This document shows, piece after piece, positions 1 through 8,357 of a stretch of 43,649 bases of DNA. Made by a program: the position numbers and the translations under genes. The DNA comes from Tenacibaculum sp. L6 (GTDB lineage: Bacteria > Bacteroidota > Bacteroidia > Flavobacteriales > Flavobacteriaceae): NCBI RefSeq assembly GCF_028823685.1, contig NZ_JAPEHZ010000016.1:1-43649 (forward strand), read 5' to 3'. Within the stretch, counting starts at the first letter, position 1. Every line of letters begins with the position of its first letter. The notes beneath the pieces were generated by a model. The model was given only the letters and a program-made list of their open reading frames with translations. It was not told where the DNA came from and did no database searches.

Positions 1-16
1 AAATTTTATATTTTTT

Positions 17-1141
17 TTAAGAAAACATGTCCTTAACCTTTTCGAAGAACGACTTGTCTGACTTTTGAGGGTTTGGGCTAAAGTTCTCTTCTTCTTGCAC
101 TTCCTCAAAAAACTTACGTTGATCCTTTGTTAATTCTTGTGGTGTCCACACATTTATGTGAATTAAGAAATCTCCATGTCCGTAACGCTCGATACTTGGT
201 AATCCTTTACCTTTTAATCGTAAAATCTTACCTGATTGCGTTCCTGCATCAACTTTAATCTTAACTTTTCCTGTAACTGTATCTATTTCTTTAGAAGTTC
301 CTAAAACAGCTTCTGAGAAGTTTATGTATAAATCATAATGTATATTACTTCCTTCTCTCTTTAAAGTATCGTGTGGTACTTCTTCAATCAACACTAATAA
401 ATCACCAGGAATTGAGTTCTTACCAGGAGCTTCGTTTCCTTTTCCTCCTACTTTTAATTGAACTCCTTCAGTAACTCCTTCAGGAATATTAATAGAAACG
501 GTTTCTTCTTTTACAATCATACCTTGAGCATCTGCTCCACTAGGTTTCTTGTCTAACATTTCTCCTGCTCCATGACAAGTACCACAAGTAGTCGCTGTTT
601 GCATTCTACCTAAAATGGTATTGGTAACTCGCATTTGTTGTCCTGTACCATTACAGGTTGAACAAGTTTTATACGTTACTCCTTCAGCTTGAACTTTTCT
701 ACGAACTTTTACCTTCTTTTCTACTCCTTTGGCAATTTCTTCTAAAGTAAGTTTTACACGAATACGTAAGTTACTACCTTTTACTCGTGCTTGACGGTGA
801 CCACCGCCACCAAAACCTCCGAAACCACCACCGAAAGCTCCTCCAAAAATATCTCCAAATTGGCTGAAAATGTCATCCATATTCATTCCACCACCACCGA
901 AGCCTCCATGACCTCCTTCAAAAGCAGCATGACCATATTGATCGTAACGAGCTTTCTTGTTCTCATCACTTAATATTTCATACGCCTCAGCAGCTAATTT
1001 GAATTTTTCTTCAGCATCTTTGTCATCCGGGTTTTTATCTGGATGATACTTAATAGCCATCTTTCGATAGGCTTTTTTTATTTCAGCTTGCGATGCCGAT
1101 TTTGATATTCCTAATATTTCGTAATAATCTTGTTTTGCCAT
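17..1141 (-). CDS. dnaJ: Chaperone protein DnaJ (Hsp40)
   Basis: Co-chaperone that stimulates the DnaK ATPase and delivers unfolded clients; cytosolic. Visible in order: J domain (residues 1-70) with HPD at 33-35, a Gly/Phe-rich linker (about 75-115), a cysteine region, and two C-terminal substrate-binding beta domains ending in [11 protein letters not shown]. Type I DnaJ normally has four CxxCxGxG motifs forming two zinc sites. Here only CSTCNGTG (C160/C163) and CGTCHGAG (C186/C189) exist, so one zinc site at most. I recall the same shortened finger in other flavobacterial DnaJ proteins, so it is probably a lineage trait rather than damage. It lies 91 bp downstream of grpE on the same strand, probably co-transcribed. 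ATG start; 374 aa is normal. Confidence 0.97.
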   Translation of the reverse strand: MAKQDYYEILGISKSASQAEIKKAYRKMAIKYHPDKNPDDKDAEEKFKLAAEAYEILSDENKKARYDQYGHAAFEGGHGGFGGGGMNMDDIFSQFGDIFGGAFGGGFGGFGGGGHRQARVKGSNLRIRVKLTLEEIAKGVEKKVKVRRKVQAEGVTYKTCSTCNGTGQQMRVTNTILGRMQTATTCGTCHGAGEMLDKKPSGADAQGMIVKEETVSINIPEGVTEGVQLKVGGKGNEAPGKNSIPGDLLVLIEEVPHDTLKREGSNIHYDLYINFSEAVLGTSKEIDTVTGKVKIKVDAGTQSGKILRLKGKGLPSIERYGHGDFLIHINVWTPQELTKDQRKFFEEVQEEENFSPNPQKSDKSFFEKVKDMFS

Positions 1142-1147
1142 TCTATT

Positions 1148-1195
1148 AGTTATTAGTCTTTAGTTATTAGTCTTTAGTTTTTTTTACTAATAACT
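1148..1195. repeat. Tandem 14-bp repeat with alternative hairpins in the grpE-dnaJ spacer
   Basis: Two perfect copies of TTATTAGTCTTTAG lie head to tail at 1150-1163 and 1164-1177. AGTTATTAGT occurs at 1148-1157 and 1162-1171, and either copy can pair with its reverse complement ACTAATAACT at 1186-1195. Two mutually exclusive 10-bp stems are therefore possible in the grpE-dnaJ transcript, the shorter with a 14-nt loop. It could adjust read-through or RNA processing between the two genes, or be a neutral repeat. No experimental support is visible. Confidence 0.6.
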
Positions 1196-1232
1196 TAAAT
1201 TAAACTATTATCAAACTGCTTATGATAACCGT

Positions 1233-1793
1233 TTACGCTTGCCCCATTACTACTTTAGGGTGACGAATAATTTTATCTCCTAGTTTGTATCCTTTCTCTA
1301 CACAATCGATAATTTTTCCTTTTAAATCTTCTGTTGGAGCAGGTATTTGTGTAATTGCATCATGAATTTCAGCATCGAAATCATCTCCTGGCTTTACCTC
1401 TATCTCTACTAATCCTTTTTGTGTTAAAGTGCTTTTAAACTTGTTATTGATAAGCTCCATTCCTTTTAATAACTCAGAATCTTCAGACTTTTTAATTTCT
1501 GCCAAACCTCTATCAAAATCATCCATAATTGGCAGTAAAGCTGTCATTAATTCTTGACTTGCAGTTTTAAAAAGCTCGACACGTTCTTTAGAAGTACGTT
1601 TTTTATAGTTTTCAAACTCTGCAAACAAACGTAAGTATTTGTCTTTTTCTGCTTGAATTAACTCTTCAGCAGTAGGCACTTCTTTTGACTCAACCTCTTT
1701 ATTTTCTTGAGTTTCTTCTTGCTCTCCCCCTAATTCTCCACTTTTTACAGCGTCATTAATTTCGTCTTCTTTTGTATATTGATCTTTACTCAT
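1233..1793 (-). CDS. grpE: Nucleotide exchange factor GrpE
   Basis: Promotes ADP release from DnaK in the Hsp70 cycle; works as a homodimer in the cytosol. The 186-aa protein has an acidic disordered N-terminus (about residues 1-45, rich in Glu), a long helix with the GrpE-typical YLRLFAEFENYKKRT (about 53-67), and a C-terminal beta domain with GYKLGDKIIRHPKVVMG. Length is typical. ATG start at 1793. It is first in the grpE-dnaJ pair. The 125 bp upstream hold the terminator of the murA unit and then an AT-rich leader; I see no CIRCE element, so HrcA control is not indicated. Confidence 0.96.
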   Translation of the reverse strand: MSKDQYTKEDEINDAVKSGELGGEQEETQENKEVESKEVPTAEELIQAEKDKYLRLFAEFENYKKRTSKERVELFKTASQELMTALLPIMDDFDRGLAEIKKSEDSELLKGMELINNKFKSTLTQKGLVEIEVKPGDDFDAEIHDAITQIPAPTEDLKGKIIDCVEKGYKLGDKIIRHPKVVMGQA

Positions 1794-1848
1794 TGTAAAT
1801 AGTTTCTTTTATTTTCTCTCTTTTGATTAACAAGAATGTTGCCAATAA

Positions 1849-1877
1849 AAAAATCGTGTCAACTTGACACGATTTTT
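1849..1877 (-). terminator. Rho-independent terminator after murA
   Basis: A 29-nt perfect inverted repeat built on ATCGTGTCAA-C-TTGACACGAT, flanked by A and T runs. Read on the minus strand it lies 41 bp past the murA stop and is followed by a T-run, so it should end the uvrD/DUF4290/murA transcript and separate it from grpE-dnaJ. Confidence 0.85.
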
Positions 1878-1918
1878 AATCTATAATTTTACCTAATCCG
1901 CTAATTTACTAATTAGTG

Positions 1919-3232
1919 TTAATTTTCTATTCTTTCAATTTTTGCCCCGATAGACTTTAAACGAGCTTCAATATCTTCATAGCCTCTATCAATTTGTTCA
2001 ATATTATCGATGATACTCGTTCCTTTAGCAGAAAGTGCTGCTATTAATAATGAAATACCTGCACGAATATCTGGTGAAGTCATTTTTGTAGCCTTTAATT
2101 GCGACTTGAAATCGTGACCAATTACCGTAGCTCTATGTGGATCACATAAAATTACTTTTGCTCCCATATCAATTAATTTATCGACAAAGAACAAACGGCT
2201 TTCAAACATTTTTTGATGGATTAATACCGTTCCTTTTGCTTGAGTAGCTACTACTAAAACTATACTTAATAAATCTGGTGTAAACCCTGGCCAAGGTGCA
2301 TCAGCAACAGTTAATACCGAACCATCAATATAACTTTGAATTTCATAGCTTTCTTGTTCAGGAATAAAAATATCATCTCCTTTTTTTTCTAGTTTAATTC
2401 CCAACTTTCTAAACACATTAGGGATTTGTCCTAAATCATCCCAACTAACATCTTTAATAGTTAATTCAGAACGTGTCATAGCTGCCATACCTATCCAACT
2501 ACCAATTTCAATCATGTCTGGTAAAATGGTATGCTCACAACCTCCTAAAGACTCAACTCCTTCAATAGTTAACAAGTTAGAACCTACCCCTGAGATTTTT
2601 GCTCCCATAGAGTTCAACATTTTTGATAATTGTTGAATATAAGGTTCACATGCAGCGTTATAAATCGTTGTGGTTCCCTTAGCCAAAACCGCAGCCATAA
2701 TAATATTTGCAGTTCCTGTTACAGAAGCTTCATCTAACAACATCTCTGAACCAACCAAACCTGTTTCTGTTTCAACTCCGTAGAAATATTCTTCACGGTT
2801 ATAACGGAATTTTGCTCCTAAATTGATAAATCCTTCAAAGTGTGTATCTAAACGACGACGACCAATTTTATCTCCCCCTGGGCGTGGAATATATCCTTTT
2901 CCAAAACGAGCTAACAACGGACCAACAATCATAATTGAACCTCTTAATGAGCTCCCATCTCTTTTAAAGTCTGCTGATTCTAGATATTTTAAATTGATAT
3001 CATCTGCTTGAAAACTATACGAATTCTTAGAGAGTTTTTCAATCTTAACTCCTAATTCTCCTAAGATGAAAATCAACTTATTGACATCAATAATATCAGG
3101 AATGTTGTTTATTATTACTTTTTCTGAAGTTAATAACACCGCACAAATTACTTGTAATGCTTCGTTTTTTGCTCCTTGTGGTGTTATTGTTCCTTTTAAT
3201 TTGTGACCTCCTTCAATTTTAAATGATGCCAT
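1919..3232 (-). CDS. murA: UDP-N-acetylglucosamine 1-carboxyvinyltransferase MurA (Cys-to-Asp type)
   Basis: First committed step of peptidoglycan synthesis: transfers enolpyruvate from PEP to UDP-GlcNAc, in the cytosol. The 437-aa EPSP-synthase fold is complete: GGHKLKGTITPQGAKNEAL at the N-terminus with the PEP-contacting Lys-Asn, RGSIMIVGPLLARFG, and DIRAGISLLIAALSAKG near the end. The mobile loop, PGGC-x-IGARPVDLH in E. coli with catalytic Cys115, reads RPGGDKIGRRRLDTH here, which puts Asp121 at the Cys position. Natural Asp variants (as in mycobacteria) stay active but cannot be alkylated by fosfomycin. The gene abuts DUF4290 with no gap, so the two are probably translationally coupled. 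Confidence 0.96.
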   Translation of the reverse strand: MASFKIEGGHKLKGTITPQGAKNEALQVICAVLLTSEKVIINNIPDIIDVNKLIFILGELGVKIEKLSKNSYSFQADDINLKYLESADFKRDGSSLRGSIMIVGPLLARFGKGYIPRPGGDKIGRRRLDTHFEGFINLGAKFRYNREEYFYGVETETGLVGSEMLLDEASVTGTANIIMAAVLAKGTTTIYNAACEPYIQQLSKMLNSMGAKISGVGSNLLTIEGVESLGGCEHTILPDMIEIGSWIGMAAMTRSELTIKDVSWDDLGQIPNVFRKLGIKLEKKGDDIFIPEQESYEIQSYIDGSVLTVADAPWPGFTPDLLSIVLVVATQAKGTVLIHQKMFESRLFFVDKLIDMGAKVILCDPHRATVIGHDFKSQLKATKMTSPDIRAGISLLIAALSAKGTSIIDNIEQIDRGYEDIEARLKSIGAKIERIEN

Positions 3233-3865
3233 TTATTTTTTTCTGTATTTAGTGTTTGCTTTTCCTTTTGATTTGTGCTGACCTTGCGTACTGCGTTTTC
3301 TTAACAAGCTTTTACTATCTGTTAAATCTTCTTCAATACTTCGAATGTCTATTTTTCCGTCTGATAATTCATATAGATGATCAAAAATTACATTATCATC
3401 AACCGTATCTTTATTCCAGTTTAGATAACATTTTTTCATATGATTCGCAATCGTAAAAATCAACGCTTCTTTCATATCACCATCTTCCCATGTTAAAGCA
3501 ACATCAATCATTGTTTGAATGTTCGTTCCATAAAAACGATATTTTGAAGCTGATTTAGGATATGCCATTCTTTCTGGAGCCTCTTGTAACTCTTCTTTAG
3601 AAGGAGTTTCATAAGGAGAATCTACATCTAATTTAAAATTAGACATGATATGTAACTGATCCCAAAGCTTATGCTTAAAATCAGGAACATCACGTAAATG
3701 TGGTTGTAAATTACCCATCACGTCTATAATCGCCTTAGCCATTGTATTACGCTCTTCTCTATCTTCTAGAGCAACACAATGATTTACGAGTTTTTGTATA
3801 TGCCTTCCGTATTCAGGAATAATTAATTTCGATCTTTCTGAATTGTATTCTAAATCAAACGTCAT
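3233..3865 (-). CDS. DUF4290 family protein
   Basis: Bacteroidota-restricted family of unknown function, recognised from its opening (FDLEYNSERSKLIIPEYGRH), a mostly helical body and fixed position before murA. 210 aa with no signal peptide or membrane segment, so cytosolic. The last 30 residues are very basic (KRSTQGQHKSKGKANTKYRKK region), which suggests nucleic-acid or ribosome contact; that is inference. Its stop codon touches the murA ATG, and uvrD ends 48 bp upstream, so the three form one likely transcript. ATG start at 3865. Confidence 0.85.
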   Translation of the reverse strand: MTFDLEYNSERSKLIIPEYGRHIQKLVNHCVALEDREERNTMAKAIIDVMGNLQPHLRDVPDFKHKLWDQLHIMSNFKLDVDSPYETPSKEELQEAPERMAYPKSASKYRFYGTNIQTMIDVALTWEDGDMKEALIFTIANHMKKCYLNWNKDTVDDNVIFDHLYELSDGKIDIRSIEEDLTDSKSLLRKRSTQGQHKSKGKANTKYRKK

Positions 3866-3913
3866 TTCTCTATATTTTTATCCATGCAAAATAGGTAATA
3901 ATTTACGAATTAG

Positions 3914-6271
3914 CTATCCGACTACCTTCAATTTTGCAAATTGTAACAATAATTTCTTTTTACCTACAGTACTAAACTCTATTTCAGCTTTTTTATTGGG
4001 TCCTTTTCCTTCTAAAGCTATTACTCTTCCTGTTCCAAAGCGGTTGTGCTCTACCAAATTCCCAACAGTAATTTCTCCATCAAATAAATTCATTGTTGGA
4101 TTCATTTCTGAAACCTTTTTCATCTTACTTTTTGGAGGAATCGTCATCGGTTTTTCTTTCTTCTCTAAAAACTCCTTATTTTCTTTCTTCTCTAAAAACT
4201 CTTTTCTTTTCTTCTGAATAGGTTTTTGGAAACGAATTTTCTTTGGTGAATCATCTTCAAACAAACTTGCATCAATAAACCTATTTGCTGATGGTTCAGG
4301 AACTTTAGGAGTTAAATACTCTAAATATTGTTCATCTATTTCTTCTAAGAATCTACTTGGTTCACCGTCCGTTAATTTACCCCAACGATAACGTGTTTGT
4401 GCATAAGTTAAATAGGCTCCTTTTTCAGCTCTTGTTAAAGCCACGTAAAACAAACGACGTTCTTCTTCAAGTTCACTACGAGTATTCATACTCATTGCAG
4501 AAGGGAATAAACTTTCTTCTAATCCTACAATGTATACATACGGAAATTCTAGACCTTTTGATAAGTGAATTGTCATTAACGAAACACGTGGTTCTTCATC
4601 TTGTTTATCAGAATCAAAATCTGTAGCTAATGCTACGTCTTCTAAAAATGATGTTAGCGAAGCATCTTCTCCTGTCTCTATTTTATCTGTAATGAAATCT
4701 TTGATTCCGTTTAATAATTCTTGAACGTTTTCAACTTTATTAACCCCTTCTGGAGTTCCGTCTTTCTGTAAATCTTTGACTAATTGTGTTTGTTTTACCA
4801 CCAAATCTGCAATTTCAAATGCATTTTTAGTTTGCGCTTCTATTTGAAAACGCTGAATCATATTGACAAAGTTTTGCAACTTTGTTTTAGTTCCCGAATT
4901 AATACTAATATCAATTGTACCGATATTCTTTAAAATATCAAACATCGATTTTTTATAATGATTGGCTGCGATTGTCAACTTGTCTATCGTTGTAGCACCA
5001 ATACCTCTTGCAGGATAATTAATAATACGCTTTAACGCTTCCTCATCATTCGGGTTGATTAAAATTCGTAAATACGACAGTAAATCTTTAATCTCTTTAC
5101 GTTGATAGAACGAAATTCCTCCGTAAATTTTATACTTGATATCTTTCTTACGCAACGCATCTTCTATCGCTCTCGATTGCGCATTGGTACGGTATAAAAT
5201 AGCAAATTGATCACTTGTTAACTGGTGATTCATTTGGTTTTCCCAAATAGATTGTGCTACAAAACGTCCTTCCTCTCCATCAGAAATCGTACGCATTACC
5301 TTTACACTATCTCCAGCATCATTTGCTGTCCAAATTTCTTTGTCTAACTTCGTTTTGTTCTTATCAATAACACTATTTGCTGCACGAACGATATTACTTG
5401 TAGAGCGGTAATTTTGTTCAAGCTTAAAAGTTTTTACATCTGGATAATCCTTCTGGAAATTCAAAATGTTTTGAATGTTAGCTCCACGGAATCCATAAAT
5501 ACTTTGCGAATCATCTCCCACCACACAAATGTTCTGGAAACGATCTGCCAACGCACGTACAATTAAATACTGCGAATGGTTGGTATCTTGGTACTCATCT
5601 ACCAAAATATAGCGAAAACGATCTTGATATTTTGCCAACACATCCGGAAAACGTGCTAATAATTCATTAGTACGTAGTAACAAATCATCAAAATCCATTG
5701 CTCCTGACTTAAAACATCTATCTACATATTCTTTATAGATATCACCTGTTCTAGGTCTACTTGCTTCTAAATCTGCTTGCTGTAAATCAGAATTATTAAA
5801 ATACGCTCTTACCGTAATTAAACTGTTTTTAAAAGAAGATATTCTACTTAGAATTTGCTTTGGCTTGTATCTATCTTTATCCAAATTCATTTCTTTGATA
5901 ATCGCTGTTATCAATCGAACTGAATCTTGTGTATCGTAAATTGTAAAATTGGATGGATATCCTAATCGGTCAGCTTCCGAACGTAAAATACGTGCAAAAA
6001 CCGAGTGAAACGTTCCCATCCATAAGTTTTTAGCTTCACTATAACCTACCACTTTACCAATACGGTCTTTCATTTCACGGGCAGCTTTGTTGGTAAAGGT
6101 AAGTGACAAAATGTTGAATGCATCTACTCCTTGCTCCATTAAATAAGCAATTCTGTAGGTTAATACACGTGTTTTACCCGATCCTGCTCCGGCAATAATA
6201 ATCATTGGACCGTCTTTTTGTAAAACGGCAGCTCTCTGTGGCTCGTTAAGTTGCTCTAAATAAGTACTCAA
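3914..6271 (-). CDS. uvrD: ATP-dependent DNA helicase UvrD/PcrA
   Basis: Superfamily 1A 3'-5' helicase for nucleotide-excision and mismatch repair and for removing RecA or stalled polymerase. Motifs in order: Q-motif LNEPQRAAV, Walker A GAGSGKT, motif Ia LTFTNKAAREM, Walker B DEYQDTN, motif III GDDSQSIYGFRGA, motif IV NYRS, motif V MTIHLSKGLEFPYV, motif VI VALTRAE. The C-terminus carries a small Tudor-like domain (VEHNRFGTGRVIALEGKG), the RNA-polymerase-binding module of PcrA/UvrD. Before it lies a Lys/Glu-rich linker with a 9-residue tandem repeat. 785 aa is normal. The start is TTG at 6271; no ATG lies nearby and the Q-motif begins at once after it. Confidence 0.95.
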   Translation of the reverse strand: MSTYLEQLNEPQRAAVLQKDGPMIIIAGAGSGKTRVLTYRIAYLMEQGVDAFNILSLTFTNKAAREMKDRIGKVVGYSEAKNLWMGTFHSVFARILRSEADRLGYPSNFTIYDTQDSVRLITAIIKEMNLDKDRYKPKQILSRISSFKNSLITVRAYFNNSDLQQADLEASRPRTGDIYKEYVDRCFKSGAMDFDDLLLRTNELLARFPDVLAKYQDRFRYILVDEYQDTNHSQYLIVRALADRFQNICVVGDDSQSIYGFRGANIQNILNFQKDYPDVKTFKLEQNYRSTSNIVRAANSVIDKNKTKLDKEIWTANDAGDSVKVMRTISDGEEGRFVAQSIWENQMNHQLTSDQFAILYRTNAQSRAIEDALRKKDIKYKIYGGISFYQRKEIKDLLSYLRILINPNDEEALKRIINYPARGIGATTIDKLTIAANHYKKSMFDILKNIGTIDISINSGTKTKLQNFVNMIQRFQIEAQTKNAFEIADLVVKQTQLVKDLQKDGTPEGVNKVENVQELLNGIKDFITDKIETGEDASLTSFLEDVALATDFDSDKQDEEPRVSLMTIHLSKGLEFPYVYIVGLEESLFPSAMSMNTRSELEEERRLFYVALTRAEKGAYLTYAQTRYRWGKLTDGEPSRFLEEIDEQYLEYLTPKVPEPSANRFIDASLFEDDSPKKIRFQKPIQKKRKEFLEKKENKEFLEKKEKPMTIPPKSKMKKVSEMNPTMNLFDGEITVGNLVEHNRFGTGRVIALEGKGPNKKAEIEFSTVGKKKLLLQFAKLKVVG
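4152..4205 (-). repeat. 27-bp tandem repeat within the uvrD linker
   Basis: A 23-bp identical core (4152-4174 and 4179-4201) recurs with a 27-bp period. It encodes KEFLEKKEN followed by KEFLEKKEK in the disordered linker before the Tudor-like domain. Being in frame, it looks like a recent slippage duplication; copy number may differ among strains. Confidence 0.7.
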
Positions 6272-6355
6272 TGAAAAATAAATTGAAAGATTTTAAAAAT
6301 GGAAAATTAACCATTCTTTTAGGTTTATTAAAGATTCTGAACCATTTTTTATTCA

Positions 6356-6450
6356 CGAATTTTATTCTCAAAAAATTCGACACATTTACCGAATATTTTA
6401 AAATTCGTCTTTATAACCGAATAAACTCAAATTCGTTTTTAAACCCGAAT
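6356..6450. promoter_or_regulatory. Operator-like array: CGAAT-N8-ATTCG elements with a 28-bp period
   Basis: CGAAT-N8-ATTCG (18 bp) occurs at 6390-6407 and again at 6418-6435. A third CGAAT half-site starts at 6446, so the starts are exactly 28 bp apart. A looser upstream copy (CGAAT-N14-ATTCG) spans 6356-6379. The array ends just before the proposed -33 box of the SatD-like operon and fills the gap between the divergent uvrD and satD-like genes. Repeated palindromes at fixed spacing suggest a cooperatively binding dimeric regulator. The HTH-bearing SatD-like protein next door is the obvious candidate, though not proven. Confidence 0.6.
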
Positions 6451-6453
6451 TAT

Positions 6454-6484
6454 TTTGTTTTATGATTATAAAAATCTATTTTTA
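6454..6484 (+). promoter_or_regulatory. Candidate Bacteroidota-type promoter of the SatD-like operon
   Basis: TTTG at 6454-6457, 19 nt, then TATTTTTA at 6477-6484 (consensus TAnnTTTG, one mismatch). The predicted transcription start lies close to the ATG at 6500, giving a very short leader. It sits directly after the third CGAAT half-site, so a protein bound there would block it. Confidence 0.4.
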
Positions 6485-6499
6485 CTAAAATTTAGCGGT

Positions 6500-7117
6500 A
6501 TGACAAGTGTAATAACAGGAGATATCATAAACTCTAGAGATGTGTTGACTGAAACATGGCTTCCAATTTTAAAGCAAAGCTTTAACAAAATTGGAAAAAC
6601 TTCTAAAACATGGGAAATATTTCGAGGTGATAGCTTCCAAATTGAAATTGAACATATTGCTGACGCTTTACTTTTTACAATTGAATTAAAAGCTGCTATT
6701 AAAAAAATAAAAGATTTAGATATTCGTTTAGCTATTGGAATTGGCTCTAAAAATTTTGAGGCTTCAAAAATTACAGAAGCTAATGGCGAAGCTTTTGTTA
6801 ATTCAGGATATGCTTTTGATCATTTATTAAAAAAGCAAAATTTAGCGCTAAAAACACCTTGGAAAGACATTAATGAAGAGTTTGAAGTTTCTTTAGGTTT
6901 AAGCTTGCTAATTATGGACAATTGGACTGTAAATTCAGCTGAATTTGTAAACATGTATTTAGAGAATCCTAATAGCACTCAAAAAGTTATTGCTAAAAAA
7001 TTAGCCATTTCAGAAAGTAGTGCTAGCGAACGAAGAAAACGTGCTGGTTTTGATGAAATTATGAAGCTAGAAAAACGTTACAGAACTCTTATGAACAAGA
7101 AACTAACCAACTTATGA
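6500..7117 (+). CDS. SatD-like protein with C-terminal HTH
   Basis: The opening MTSVITGDIINSRDV matches the SatD family (named after a streptococcal acid-tolerance locus gene; biochemistry unknown). The N-terminal two thirds look like a compact alpha/beta domain (DIRLAIGIGSKNFEAS). Residues about 155-180 form a helix-turn-helix: TQKVIAKKLAISESSASERR. No membrane segment is visible. The reading frame is open back to a TTG at 6455, but the ATG at 6500 matches the family N-terminus and leaves room for the promoter; it gives 205 aa. The stop overlaps the next start (ATGA), so it is coupled to the DUF3307 gene. I infer a DNA-binding, perhaps autoregulatory, role. Confidence 0.8.
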   Translation: MTSVITGDIINSRDVLTETWLPILKQSFNKIGKTSKTWEIFRGDSFQIEIEHIADALLFTIELKAAIKKIKDLDIRLAIGIGSKNFEASKITEANGEAFVNSGYAFDHLLKKQNLALKTPWKDINEEFEVSLGLSLLIMDNWTVNSAEFVNMYLENPNSTQKVIAKKLAISESSASERRKRAGFDEIMKLEKRYRTLMNKKLTNL

Positions 7118-7827
7118 TATTGTTTTTAAAACTTTTAGTTGCTCATTTATTAGGTGATTTTGTTTTTCAACCTAAAAACTGGGTAAAAGACAAAGAAAAG
7201 AAGAAAATTAAATCACTAAAACTATATGCTCACGTAGGAGTTCATGCAGTTTTACTATTAATCTTATTACAGTTTAATTTACAATATTGGAGTGTTTTCT
7301 TACTAGTAATTGTTTCTCATTTTATAGTTGACTTAGGCAAACTTTATCTTCAGAAAAAGAAAAACAAACGCTTATTTTTCTTTTTAGACCAAGCTTTCCA
7401 TCTCCTTTTTTTAGGAATCGCCACCTATCTTTTTCAACCTTTTGATATTACATTTTCAACAATAGTAAATGAACACAATTTACTTTTAACTTGCTGCTTG
7501 ATTTTTGTTACGTTTACCTCATCAATCATTATAAACACATTAATTTCACGTTGGAATCCTGAGAAAAATAATAAATCAGAAGAACAATCGTTAGCTAACG
7601 CAGGAAAATATATTGGCTTTTTAGAACGTTTATTGGTTTTTGTATTTATAGCAATTAATCAATGGGCAGGGGTCGGATTTTTGCTTGCAGCAAAATCAAT
7701 ATTCAGGTTTGGAGATTTAACCGCATCAAAAGATAGAAAATTAACAGAGTATGTGCTTATCGGAACTTTATTAAGTTTTGGATTGGCAATTTTAACAGGA
7801 CTCGTATATTCGCATTATGGAAGATAA
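7114..7827 (+). CDS. DUF3307 family integral membrane protein
   Basis: Recognised from LLVAHLLGDFVFQPKNWV and YAHVGVHAVLLLILL, hallmarks of DUF3307, a family of unknown function often encoded beside SatD-like genes. 237 aa with about six hydrophobic segments and conserved polar residues near the membrane (HLLGDF, SHFIVDLGK), so an inner-membrane protein. The start overlaps the SatD stop by 4 bp, and its own last 11 bp overlap the next gene, so all three are probably translated as a set. Confidence 0.85.
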   Translation: MILFLKLLVAHLLGDFVFQPKNWVKDKEKKKIKSLKLYAHVGVHAVLLLILLQFNLQYWSVFLLVIVSHFIVDLGKLYLQKKKNKRLFFFLDQAFHLLFLGIATYLFQPFDITFSTIVNEHNLLLTCCLIFVTFTSSIIINTLISRWNPEKNNKSEEQSLANAGKYIGFLERLLVFVFIAINQWAGVGFLLAAKSIFRFGDLTASKDRKLTEYVLIGTLLSFGLAILTGLVYSHYGR

Positions 7828-8329
7828 AATTATAGAAGGATTAGCCTATGCCTTACCCGCTTTAGTAACTGGAGGTGTAGCTTATCTTATTTTAGGTCGT
7901 TTTATAGAACAAGACAATAAAGAAAAAACCTTCAACGCTTTGGTTGAAAAAAAGCGTGAAAGTTTACCTGTAAAACTACAAGCATACGAACGTATGTTAT
8001 TGTTTTGTGAACGTATTAATCCATCAAAATTATTATTAAGGGTAAACCCTATTGGAGATGATCCTGATAACTATTTACAACTTTTAATAGGAAATATTGA
8101 GCAAGAATTTGAGCATAACTTAGTGCAACAATTATATATTTCTGAAGATAGTTGGAAAGCTGTTTTAGCTGCAAAACTGGCGATTATTGCAAAGCTTCGA
8201 TCTACAGCAGATAACGTAAGTACTGCAAAAGATTTGCGTGAAAATGTACTCATAGATTACTCACAAGAAGAAAGTCCTGCAAACACAGCCGTTTCTTTTC
8301 TTAAACAAGAAGTAAAAAAACTGATATAG
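7817..8329 (+). CDS. Membrane-anchored protein of unknown function
   Basis: 170 aa. One N-terminal hydrophobic helix (about residues 8-28, GLAYALPALVTGGVAYLILG) is followed by a soluble helical domain containing RESLPVKLQAYERMLLFCERI and a hydrophobic C-terminus. Similar short anchored proteins are common in flavobacteria; I do not recognise a characterised function. It overlaps the DUF3307 gene by 11 bp and is followed at once by a strong terminator, so it is the last gene of the SatD-like operon. Confidence 0.75.
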   Translation: MEDKIIEGLAYALPALVTGGVAYLILGRFIEQDNKEKTFNALVEKKRESLPVKLQAYERMLLFCERINPSKLLLRVNPIGDDPDNYLQLLIGNIEQEFEHNLVQQLYISEDSWKAVLAAKLAIIAKLRSTADNVSTAKDLRENVLIDYSQEESPANTAVSFLKQEVKKLI

Positions 8330-8330
8330 T

Positions 8331-8357
8331 AAAAGCCTCCTAACGGAGGCTTTTTTT
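8331..8357. terminator. Bidirectional terminator between convergent operons
   Basis: Stem AAAGCCTCC / GGAGGCTTT (8332-8340 and 8345-8353) with loop TAAC, flanked by an A-run and a T-run. It ends the plus-strand SatD-like operon. From the minus strand it follows the stop of the 76-aa gene, which it overlaps by about 2 bp, and ends the QEGLA operon. Confidence 0.9.

Noticed and set aside
1794..1848. CIRCE/HrcA operator upstream of grpE
   Set aside because: No TTAGCACTC-N9-GAGTGCTAA or near match in the leader.
6271..6465. Plus-strand open frame of 64 codons across the uvrD-satD gap
   Set aside because: It runs through the operator array and promoter region, with AT-rich low-complexity translation and no family likeness; chance ORF.
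6455..6499. TTG start extending the SatD-like protein by 15 residues
   Set aside because: The family begins at MTSVITGDIINSR; the extension overlaps the predicted -7 box.
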